64,000 nt of DNA from positions 105,713 to 169,712 of the forward strand of contig WTXI01000070.1 in assembly GCA_022376515.1 (NCBI GenBank), read 5' to 3'. The position numbers were made by a program, and so were the translations under genes. Within the stretch, counting starts at the first letter, position 1; each line of letters starts with the position of its first letter. This document shows positions 24,854 to 35,419 of this stretch, piece after piece. The notes below the pieces were generated by a model that saw only the letters and a list, made by a program, of their open reading frames with translations, did no database searches and was not told the origin of the DNA. The DNA comes from Lactifluus volemus. Taxonomy: Eukaryota; Basidiomycota; Agaricomycetes; Russulales; Russulaceae.

Positions 24854-26300
24854 CCAGCCTTCAGGTGCCCAGAAATCGTGCACGTGAAAAGGAATATCAA
24901 GCATTGCTGTACATCATTATATTGGGGAAATGGTATAATTAAAGCCACATGATCAATAAATCGAAGGGGCACCCGCTCAAACATGACGGAACCGAATGGG
25001 TCAAGAACTGTTGGTGCAAATACACGATGAAAACCTATCTGCGGTATCGGGAATAGTGGCTGCGATGAATCAGTGGCCTGAGTTGCGCCTTTTGTCTGGG
25101 AAGGAGACAAAGCCAATTAAATGCTATGACAAGGAGTGATAACGTTATGACTTATGAACAGCCTTTCGTGACTCAGATCCAACGGGCGGAAATATCGTGT
25201 GAAAGCTGAAACTTTGGTAGGGGGCTGGTTGGAGAGAGAGCCAGTCGCGTGCAACAGTCGCATGAGAATGCACGCCTACGTTGTGCGTACCGAAAGGTGA
25301 TTTGGGGCTGAACCTGAGGGAAGAACAAAGCTATGGGGAACGCTACGACCGGAACTGCTGGCTCAATCATGTACAGCGGTGAAACCAATCGGGCAGACAT
25401 ATGAACATACTTGGTGTATGAGCCTGTCCACCATATAGAGGCCATCTGCATTTCCCATCGGTGCCGTGCCAGTGGTAGCGAGAGAGGGATGTAGTAGTCG
25501 TCGCCGCGGATGCAAATGCCGAGGTCCGTCGTGGGTCATTTCATGTTATTGTGAGGGTGTCGTCGTGATCGACCAAGAACATCAAACTGCGACTCTCTTC
25601 CCGACCGAGGGGTAGGCAACATATATGGCCGTCGTCAGCTTAGGTACATCCCAATATTTTGAGTGAGAATCTCCTCTGGTGGCCTACAGTAATATGTGGG
25701 AGAAGGAGTCTGGGAAGTGGTGGCAGGAACAGGGTTACACGGGAGTACCCGTTTCCGCAACGGTGGATGACAGAAGGCATTTTCCCCGCGCACGATCACG
25801 TTGCTCGCGTTTGGGCGCATGGGCGAGTCAAAGTGGTGCTGCGGGTGTTGTGGTCGATCCATCAAGTTATGCGCGCCCCATTTTGATCACATCGAACCTT
25901 CCAGCCGGGACTCTGGAAGAAACCTTCTTCTACGCACGAGCTGTGCGACAGGTGCCGGAACGGAGGGGCTGACGCTACGGGTTGTTTTGTTGATATCGAG
26001 CTCAGAGACGTACAAAAGGGGCCGTGATCTTATGGATGGACAATGAAGTAGTGCAAGTGGCGATGCGATATGGTGGATGGCACTGTAAACTGCCACTACG
26101 AGAGGCAAGGTCACGGAGTTTCCAACGGAACTCTGGCTCTCAAATTTCAAATTCGAGTTTCAAGCGCAGCTTGAACGTTTTTTTTCTCGCTACCTTGAGA
26201 TCATAGAACGTAGTGAGCAAGGAGTTTTATTTTAACAAGAAACCTGTACGGCGAGTAATATAAAATGACTACGCCGAGCACAGAAAAGAGTAGACGAGTT
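24854..26300. repeat. Long direct repeat, left copy (R1)
   Basis: About 1.45 kb matching 28943-30548 in the same orientation. Shared landmarks are ccagaaatcgtgc at the left, gatcaataaatcgaagggg, ctacagtaatatgtgggag, and ctcgctaccttgagatcat, and the right end agacgagtt. It has no convincing gene. It lies just upstream of gene B (ATG 24649) and downstream of gene C. Confidence 0.8.
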
Positions 26301-26481
26301 AGTGAGAGGTTCAGCCTGAGTTCATATATGCCACGAACATGACTACGTAATCACATCTCGAGCTAGATTTACATTTGTCTTCGCTATCATCAGTAAACCG
26401 AGCCTTGATACACTTCTCAAAGACACAAAAAAAATAGCAAAATACCCGATGGCGTTGTCAGGTGATACACCATTGACAGAG

Positions 26482-28920
26482 TTAACCCGTGGAAGGAGGG
26501 AGAGGACCAAGATCCGAGTTCCGTTGCTGGGCTACGGTACTACCGGACGGGAGGGGAGAGGATCGAGTGACGGATGGCAAAGCTACCCGGGCGGCGGGAC
26601 GAGGGTGAGGCTCTGACTTGGCCGGGGGTGAGATGGTGGAGGTATCGGGGGTACCTTGTGTTGTGGCAGTAGTCGCGAAGTTGGGCGAAGAATCAGTACG
26701 GTTTTCAACATTAACTGGTAAAGAATAGTGGGAAGAAGCGATGATTGAGGTAGCATGTGTGGTCCCGCTTGTTGCGTCGGCGACCACCGTATTCTTGTGG
26801 CTTGGGATGTTGCATAGTGGGTACGAGGATGACAATTCGAGGACGGGGTTATCCTCGTTCGTAGAAGCATTGAAGGCGGTCGGGGAAGCACCAGTGCCTT
26901 TGTGTAAAGCGATGTAAATATGGCGAATGGGTTTGAGAATATGGGAATGGATTTGACGAGCTTCATCCTTGCATGCTTCCTGGGTGATATCGTTCCACAA
27001 GGTACAGAACTCGGACTGTAGTGCAGGATGACAACCTTGAACATCAAATTTCGAAATGGTTGGTTGAATGAGCTCCAGTGTGGGAGACCACCACCAAAGC
27101 CGATGAGAACGATACCACTGACCAGTGATGTGGATCCAGTTGGCAAGTAACGCGCTGTCACCATGTGCGAGGTAACTTTCTGGTATGCTCAATTGGTCCA
27201 TAACGAGAGCCTTCCACTGAGAATCGCGATTCGGCACACTTGCGATGATACCAGCAATTATCCCCTTGGTACATGAAACAGTCTGGGGATCGGTACTATG
27301 TGTCCAGCTTCTCAGTAAGTGCCCCAATTGAATGGACTGCAAGAACGCTCCATCCGTGCTCTGCTTGCAAAGCTCGGATAGGAAGTCCAAAGGCAGATGT
27401 TTTTGATGGTCCAGTGCATTGATGGCCTGCATGCAGATATTAAGCCGCCTTTCTTCGAACTTCTCAGAGAGTGAGCTGGATGACCAAGTATGATTCAAGA
27501 ACGAAGCTAAAGCCGCTGCCAACTTGGGATTGCCCAGTTTGGCCATGACTTGTTTGGGATCGGTGACCACTGAGCTACTGAAGCCCGGGATGCCCTTGAA
27601 AAACTGTTCCAACTCGTGGTCTTCTTCCAGGGCATCAAATAGCCAACTTATTACTCCACCATCGAGTTTCTCCGACAATTCCGAAGCGGCTTCTTGTGCT
27701 GTCTTCACCATACCTTGCGAGAGCTGCTTGCGGTACGCTTCCACAAGCTCCCTAAAGTGCCTCCAGGTTGCATCCTCAAAGTAAGTGTCGTAAGAAACTG
27801 TGATGGAGGTGAGAATACGGAAGATTCCGTATGAAACGCTGGTACAAAGATACCAGACTGACGACGAAAGGGGTGCATAGTAGGGACTGTCGCGACGGAA
27901 GATGGGCATCAACGTGACACATCCGTATACCCCTGCCGAAAGCCCCACCCAACCAACCACGACATGGAAGACGGAGCGGTTGATGTTCAACAAGAAAACG
28001 AGCAGACCGGAGAAGAATAGAAAAAGGGAAAGGTGTAGCAAGGTAGGCAAAGCTTCAACGGCCTTAGGAAGGTGCAGCTTCTCGATCCCATCGGCAAAGA
28101 ACGCACGGACCCGCGCTTGCTTGTGTGGGCTGTAATGTGGCGGTTGAGTATTTGTGACGTATCGGCGCGCCCACTGCTGTAACAAGGTCGCCAGCAGTGC
28201 ACATTGAAGGCTGATTGCTAAGCTCAAGAGCCAAAGTGAGTTGACCAAAATAGCATGTCCTGGTGGAGAGAAGGGGGGTGGTTCTGCAAGGATTGATGCG
28301 CGAGATATGTTGGGGTCGGCAAGAAGCTGATAAATGTTCTTGAGATAGAAATTGGAGGTCTCATGCGCATCTGGCTTGAGGTCCAGGATGGAGACCGCAA
28401 CCAGCACCGCGACAGCGGCAGAAAACAAACCAGTCTACAATGTTGTGGGAACTGTGAAGTAGGAATGGAAACTAATCTGAATGCTCACGAAAATAAGTAT
28501 CCCGTCAGCATCCTTTTGCCAGCTATGGGCTAGTTTATTGTCTTCTTCCTTTGCCATCTTCACATACATGTTGAATATGGGTCCTGAGCCATCAGAAAAG
28601 TGTTCCTGCGGCGTTTCATTTTGTGTATTTTGTGCAGTCTGACTGTCATCGCCATTGCGACCTGTAGGTCCTGTACACGGTGACCAAGATGAACGTGAGA
28701 GATAAAGTCAATTAGGAGGGTCTAACATACTTGTACTCGCACTCTCCGCAACACCACCCTCCAAGCTGTTGGTTCGACCACGTTGGGGCATCGAACGATT
28801 ATAGGGCGAGAGCCAGACGACATTGATCGTCGAATCGCCCACGCCCGGGTATTCCCGGGCGGACTTGCAAACTGCAGGTTTTTGATCCCCCAACTCTTCG
28901 TTCTTGATTAATGAAAACAT
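26482..28920 (-). CDS. DUF6535 multi-pass membrane protein (gene C)
   Basis: Exons 28920-28731, 28661-28489 and 28434-26482 join in frame to 771 residues. The N-terminus is hydrophilic (MFSLIKNEEL..), then comes IFNMYVKMAKEEDNKLAHSW and ADGILIF, joined across the second intron to TGLFSAAVAVLVAVSILDL. This block, with PPGHAILVNSLWLLSLAISL, LLQQWARRYV and ALPTLLHLSLFLFFSGLLVF, is the DUF6535 signature seen throughout Agaricomycetes. Four membrane segments are visible in the first 230 residues; the remaining 500 residues are a soluble helical region ending in a Ser/Pro-rich tail. Function is unknown. The gene stands alone between two long direct repeats (R1 and R2). Confidence 0.88.
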
Positions 28921-28942
28921 TCTTGGCAAATGCTTTCACGCA

Positions 28943-30548
28943 CAGCCTTGGGTGTCCAGAAATCGTGCATGTGAAAAGTTATACTAAGTTGCTGTACGTC
29001 ATTACATTAGGGAAAAAGTATAAGTAAGCTATATGATCAATAAATCGAAGGGGCTCCCGCTCAAACATGACGGAACCGAATGCGTCAAGAACTGTATTGA
29101 CTGTTGTGCAAATACACAATGAAAACCTATCTGCCGTATCGGGAACGATGGCTGCGATGAATCAGTGACCTGAGTAGCGTCTTTTGTCTAGGAAGGAGAC
29201 GAAGCCGATTAAATTCTATGACAATGTTATGACTTATGAACAGCCTTTCCTGACTCAGATCCGGCGGGCGGAAATATCGTGTGAAAGGAACGCTGAAACT
29301 TGGTAGGGAGCTGGTTGGAGAGAGCTCCAGTCGCGCGCAACGAAATGGGAATTGAGGCTGAACCTGAGGGAAGAACAAAGCTATGGGGAACGCTACGACC
29401 GGAATTGCTGGCTCAATCATGTACAGCGGTGAAACCAATCGGGCAGACAGATGATCATCAACAACATACTTGGAGTATAAGCCTATACAAGTAAATCCAC
29501 CATATAGAGGTCATCTGCATCTCCCGTTCGGTGCCGTGCCAGTGGTGGCGAGAGATATATATGTTCACCAGTGTAGTAATCATCGCCGCGGATGCAAATG
29601 CCGAGGTCCGCCATGGATCATTTCATGTTGTTGTGAGGGTGTCGTCGTTGGAGGGCTGGGCGCTGCCCCGAGGATGTAGTGGTTAGGGATGAAACCGCGT
29701 TGTCCGTGCTTATCTCAGCGTCGGGTGTGTCCGGTACGCCTGTCATTCCGCCCCCGCTGTCCCTAATCCCTACTCCATCGTGGTCGACCAAGTAACCTAC
29801 GAGCGGCCATCGGACTGCGACCCTCTTCCAGACCGAGGGGTAGGCAACATGTATGGCCGTCGTCAGCTTAGGTACACCCACATTGTTCTTTGAGTGAGAA
29901 CCTCCTCTGGTGGCCTACAGTAATATGTGGGAGAAGGAGTCTGGGAAGCGGTGGCAGAACAGGGTTACACAGTAACACCCGTCTATGCAACGGTGGGGGT
30001 GAAAGTACTTTCCCCGCGCACGATCACGTTGCTCGTGTTTGAGCAGATGGGCCAGTCAAAGTGTTGCTGCGGGTGTTGTGGTCGACCCATCAAGTTATGC
30101 GCGCCCCATTTTGATCACATCGAACATCCAGCCGGGGCTCTGGAAGAAACCTTCTTCTACGCACTGGCTGTGCGACAGGTGCGGGGACGGGAGGGGCTGA
30201 CGCTACGGGTTGTTTTGTTGATATCGAGCTCAGAGGGCGCAAAAAATGGGCCATGATCTTACGGATAAGTAGCGATGCGATATGGTGGATGGCACCGTAA
30301 AGTACCACTACGAGAGGCAAGATATGCCTGAGCGCATGACGGCGCGGCCAGTTCCGACGGAACTCTGCAGCTGCCATGTAGGCTCTCAAATTTCAAATTC
30401 GAATTGTCAGCTACTTGCAGATGGAACTTTTTTTCTCGCTACCTTGAGATCATAGAACGTAGTGAGAAAGGAATCTTATTGTAACAAGAAACCTGTGCGG
30501 TGAGTAACATAAGGGGACTATACCAAGGACAGAAAAAAATAGACGAGT
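28943..30548. repeat. Long direct repeat, right copy (R2), upstream of gene C
   Basis: Matches R1 at 24854-26300. It begins only about 22 bases before the ATG of the minus-strand gene C, so it is that gene's 5' flank. Its other end, agacgagtt, runs straight into the dispersed repeat at 30548. It is about 150 bases longer than R1, partly from an insertion near 29680-29780. Confidence 0.8.
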
Positions 30549-30768
30549 TCATGTCATGCCTTATACGCTGTTAATGGGCTGCCACCAATGGGCGGTCGAT
30601 GAGTTGCTGAGGGAATATGTGGGTAGTTTACAGAGACCGGAAATTGAGAGTGTGTTCCAAAATCAACATGTCCTCTGCCGCACCTGGCCGTCAATTGGAA
30701 AGGGGAGAACGTATGGCGCTTGAAAGCATCAGAATGCCTGTGACTTGTGTGTGCAGACAGAGGCCACC
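30548..30768. repeat. Dispersed repeat, copy 2 (copy 1 at 17482-17693)
   Basis: Same sequence as 17482-17693, including ccaatgggcggtcgatgag and caacatgtcctctgccg. It directly adjoins R2 on the left and the truncated NACHT pseudogene on the right. Confidence 0.75.
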
Positions 30769-30774
30769 CATACC

Positions 30775-32630
30775 GGAACTGGTCTCACCTCGAAGTCAAA
30801 CGCCAGAAGGTCTGCTAGCTCTTCAACACGAAGCGGGCGGGAAGCCACTGCGACGAATTGGAAGAGACTGCGCATACTTCCAATGAATATCTCGTAAGGA
30901 GCGCTCATGTCTCTGCGAGGGTTTGGGGGAACTCATCCAGCACATGCCGGATACTTCTAGGGAGGTAGTAGCGGACCGCTTTGAGCTGGCAACCGGCCCA
31001 TCGGAACCTACATGACACGTGTGAGCGGACGCCATGTATTTTTATGGTACCAATGCTAACATTCCATTAGCCTTTAGCGAGAGCTTTCCAATGACTAGCC
31101 CCTTGTCTTCAACCCCATCTTTCAATTCCCGAGTCCGAGAAAATGACAGATTCGATGTGCTCGAAGGACGTTTTCCTTTGTTCTCGTTCATCGTGGAGGG
31201 AGACGTGATGGGAGTTCAATAGATTAAGGACAGCTTCGATGTCGGTATCGGGGCGAGCAGTGGCCCATATGCGTAGATTTGGAAGGTCCAATTTGACAAG
31301 TTCTTCCAAGAGCACTAGGACCCTTCTACGGGAATGACATGCCGTAGGCATTCGAACACTGGTTGAGAGCGTCTATAATACTGTAGGTTCGGGGGTGTCC
31401 AGCACGTAGGAACATATCCTTTAGACACTGCGTAAGTGCAGCGGCACTAGGAACTTGCAAGCCATCGCGGTGCTTCGAATAGAACTTGAAAATAATCTCG
31501 GAGTCGGAGTTGGACTGGCCGCAAAGCTGGAACAGAAGTGAGGACAACAAGCCCCGAGGACCCTCCCTTTGGTCGTCTGAAATCGCAATAAAAGAACGCC
31601 ATAGAGGCTGGTCCAGACTTGCGCATGTCGTCGAGAGCATCGATGATCGTCGAACTTGACAATGATATGAGTTCAATCGTAAGATACTAGGAAAGTAACG
31701 TACCAAAGTGTGGTCCTCCCAGCCCCGGCTAAGAAAAAAGAGGCTTTCAACTCAAATGTAGGGTTTAATAGTAAGGGGGACACGTTCGCCACAAATCCAC
31801 AAGAGAGAACCGGATGACTTCTATTCCGAGAATGTGTCGCCTCAGATGAACCATGTCGCGGTCCGGCAATGGTGAGCACCGCACGCGATGTTGTGGTTTT
31901 TCCACGGGTCTGACGGGCAGAGCCGACTTTGAAGGTCTCGCCGCATCTGGTCGTCACCTGTGAGACAGACACGAATTCAGCGACGAATCGAGGAGAAATT
32001 CCTCAACTGTTCCAAAAACTGCGGTGGAAGCCATTAAAGGTCTGTCCAATGACCCCCCAAGCCACGTCCTGGCTGAGTCTCTCTACCCTTCGCAGCAACA
32101 CCTCAACCTCAGAGTCATTTCTTCTTAAAAGCTTCTTTCCGATTGCCTCTGCGCCGCGTTGAATCTAAAAATGCCTTGATGAGAAAAATTCACTTAGTAG
32201 CCCTTGGTCATACTGCCTGGTCACAAGGGAAAGGGTGGAGAATAGCCCGACCAAGGTTTCCATGAATATCTCTATCACGCCTGGTGTAGGAGGGATCCTG
32301 GTATAACAATCAAGGCGTCGGAGGAAGCTTGCAATGGACTTAAACAGGTGGCCGAATGCTTCGAAGTTTGCGATACATGTCATTAATATGACAACGTATA
32401 TGGCTGAGCGATACTATGATCACCTTGCCGATGCGTAATCGAAATTCAAGCGCTACTCGTTAAAGAAACTCTAGGGCGTATTCGACAGACTCACATCTCA
32501 TCGGCTCATGTATGAGTCTATATCGAAGTCTTCCCTCGTCCTGCGTTCGTACTCTTTAAGGGAAGAATCAGGAAGTGGCTGAGGACGAGATGGCAGCGTA
32601 GAGCCAATATTATCCATATCAATACTCGAT
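30775..32630 (-). pseudogene. Broken NACHT STAND gene (D), lacking its ankyrin part
   Basis: The segment reads, 5' to 3' on the minus strand, like gene B and F: LPDSSLKEYERRTREDFDI (then a stop from a deletion near 32515), FLRRLDCYTRIPPTPGV..ETLVGLFSTLSLVTRQ, a linker, and LWICGE/PGAGRTTLW. The Walker A Lys is replaced by Arg (GAGRT). Then come AFFYCDF..REGPRGLLSSLLFQL, Walker B-like YSIIDALNQC with the acidic residue pair lost, a frameshift after NAYGMSFP (about 31345), and LNSHHVSLHDEREQRK. The sequence ends in a winged-helix remnant around LPRSIRHVLDEFPQT and is cut at about 30775, where repeat DNA begins. No ankyrin exons follow. With several independent lesions it is not functional as a NACHT protein. 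Confidence 0.8.
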
Positions 32631-32640
32631 AGTCGAGAGG

Positions 32641-34072
32641 GAGGTGTCAGTCGGCTCTTTCTAAGAGAGTTGAAGGGTAATAGCAGTAGATCTAGAGGGA
32701 GAAAGAAGGGGTATCATACATAACTAGCATCGACAAGTACCCGAACCAAGGACATGAAAGGACCTACCCTTGTACGCATGCATCTATACACCAATATGGA
32801 AACAGAAGCACATATCTCAGGCTTCGCAGACCCAACTTGAGGGTGCCAGTGATTGCCTTGCCATTTGGGACAGCAGACAAAGGAAATTGGAGACATCTGT
32901 ATTCCAGGGGTCCTCGACAATACCACTGGAGCCACTATTTATTGTCTTTGCTTGGGCTTGACGGGCTTCGAGTACTTCACAAACCCTCGCCATAAATGTA
33001 CTGGACCGATAACAAAATAAAAATAAAAATTAATGACTTTGGGAGTGCTTAAAGCTGAGACGGGTAAAGGAACATGTGGGTTGAGACGCTGTAGCTGGGC
33101 ACAAAGCGGACTTTACCCATTTGAGATTAGCCCGTCTCCATGCCACGCGTGACATCATGACTTTTCTCGCACGTGAACCGAAAGAGAACCCGGTACGCAC
33201 TGTCCAGTGTCCCCGCCTCTGTGACACCCTCTTTAAATGAATCATCGACTACCTCCAGCCTCTTCAATTGGCAGAGAAAGATGGCTATGAGAGCGCGGAT
33301 TCATTCTGTGCCTTGTCCTGAATCTAAACTAGCGCCTCTCCAGGTATGCACGCAAATTTTCTCTCATTGATCAGTGTTCATGACCATGTTCCTAGCAGTG
33401 GCATCTTTATTATCCTTATTATATGGGAAGACCACCGCGCTAAACAAACCAAGGAAGACTTCATCCTTAGCACAATTGCTTGCTACCGCTGTTTCTCGTC
33501 CGTGTGCCTGATGCAAGAACTCGACGGAGAAGATATGTTCTTTGGTACGTTCTGCACATGCTACTTTACGCTCTTGGATTGACATAGGATCATGCTGTCG
33601 ACAATTTCTACTGTCAGAGAAGGGCAAGCCTCGAAGGACCTTGGCCATAACTACCGATCTCAGGCTCACTTCACTAGTGTCCAATGACAGAGACTACAAA
33701 AGTATGTGGAGTGTCGCGGCTTAACTATCTCACTCCCGGCTCCCGTTACTGTTTACATTGACTACCCGTAAAATGAAGTGTATTTGAAAACATGCTATCC
33801 GATGAAGGAGGGAGAAATACGACTGCCCTAGCGCGCCCTTAGTTGCCTTAGCCCCACCATAGTTGCCCTAGATTTCACTCATGCCCCTCGTTTACTTTCT
33901 TCGCCTTCACCCTTGCCCGAAGTTACCTATATCTCAGGCCTGGCGGGTCATTAAGACATCGTGAAGGGGGTACCCCGAACGACTGGATGCTCCCGGGCTT
34001 TACTACTTGAAAGCCTCTGATATATATGTAGTGATCGACGGAGTGATTCTCATCCTTGAATAAAAAGAGGGA
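32641..34072. other. Non-coding mosaic inside segmental duplication copy 1
   Basis: No intact gene. 33040-33360 carries pieces of the upstream region and coding exon of gene X (57050-58015), for example ccttgtcctgaatctaaactagcgcctctccag. 33500-33700 matches the unknown-family fragment also found at 46740-46950 and 15424-15976. Both pieces are broken relative to those copies. Confidence 0.6.
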
Positions 34073-34840
34073 TCAGTACTTGTCAGGTTTACGTGCCACA
34101 AGACAACGGACTGGATTTGGAATACTGGTATGGTGCTTCACATGTTTACAGATTTTGTCCTCGACTCGCCATTTTAAATCCACCTGACCTTTGGGGAGTT
34201 CTTGGGAAGCCAGCTTTGCTCCGACATTTTTGTCCAAAAATACAGCTGCGGCCCACGAGGTTACCACACTATATCCTGTGACGAGAATGATGTCCTTTAT
34301 ATCGGTGTCGGGGAAATGATTCTTCGCAAAGTTCTTCGCAAAGTCAAAGAACTTCTTAGCATTTTGACCCAGGTATCCCTGGATCCTCGACGAAGCTGAC
34401 CCAATAAAATCTTCAAAGTAGGCTTCATTTGGAAGGTGCAATATTGCTCCGGGCTTCCCCTTGGACTCATAGACTCTCATACTAGGAGACGAATCAAGAA
34501 TGGGTATTGGAATATTGAAAGCCCGTATCACTTACCCGTCCTCCTGGGTCATCCTCACAGATTTTGAGTGATAGTCTCCGCTTTGCAACCATCTTTTTAT
34601 GAATAGAGCTGGCTCAATAGGGTAGTAATCCTCTGGTACACCATGACCATATTGTTTAGGGTCATCTCTTTTCAGCCGTATGTTGAACAGGCGAACGAAT
34701 CTGCCGTCGGATATGAAGCCAATATCGCCGACCGATACGTGATTGTTGGGATTTTCACGGTCTGGCTCCCATAACGCCCAGCCGTAAGGTTTGTACTTCG
34801 CCTTGAGTTCTTTCTGGTAAACCTCGTGTGGTGAGTGCAT
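34073..34840 (-). CDS. Conserved Agaricomycete protein of unknown function (gene E)
   Basis: Exons 34840-34536 and 34481-34073 join in frame (phase 2) to 237 residues. Exon 1 begins MHSPHEVYQKELKAKYKPYG and has GWALWEPDRE and the block VGDIGFISDGRFVRLFNI. Exon 2 has DIKDIILVTGYSVVTSWAAA and ends ARKPDKY. Proteins with this GDVGF..DG.F..LFN plus DI.LVTG......WA.A..F pattern are common and unannotated in mushroom genomes. No signal peptide, membrane segment or catalytic motif is seen. It is intact, like its copy E2 (47329-48110), although the NACHT gene beside each has decayed. That contrast suggests it is still under selection. Confidence 0.75.
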
Positions 34841-35419
34841 CAGACTTTGGGTACGTGAGAATTGGAGGGGTCTATGTCACCCAAAACACGTGTATTGTGT
34901 GACGGGAACAGCATTCTACGAGCGCTCATACTGGAGTAGGGTATCAGTCTGCGCACTTGTCATCGATAACGCCCAATGTACATCTAGGAGTCTCCACCCA
35001 CCTCACATAGACTTGCAAGCTTCAAGCCTTACGCCCTACGAGCCAAACTGACAGTAGCTAGGACTTCGATGTCTTTGAAAAAACCTTGCCGCTGGAAGAA
35101 TGTCCTCATACTAGATTACGTGATCTCAGACCACATGATCCCACACATCGGTGATCCCCCGATCATCTTTAGCGTCTGCTTTCTCTTTCGCATTTCTAGC
35201 TTGTATATACATGATTCAGCATAACTCTTCATGCTAGAATGTATCACAGATCTGTCCTGTGGTAGATAAAGGTCAGGCTAAGGCAGTCACAATTATGAGT
35301 CAATCCAACATAAGTTCTTTATGCTCATTTTCCTCTCGCTCCTCGTGCTTGTGAACCTACACACCGTCTTTTTAGCTTTCTCAATCTCCCGATTTCCGCC
35401 CAAACTCACCTGTGTACCC
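34841..35419. other. Spacer between gene E and the 3' end of gene F
   Basis: No gene seen. It matches 48135-48600 of the second duplication copy. Confidence 0.5.

Noticed and set aside
24854..30548. Reading R1-C-R2 as an LTR retrotransposon
   Set aside because: No reverse transcriptase, integrase, primer-binding site or clear TG..CA ends with target duplications were seen; the enclosed gene is a DUF6535 protein with introns. The repeats are kept as a finding without that label.
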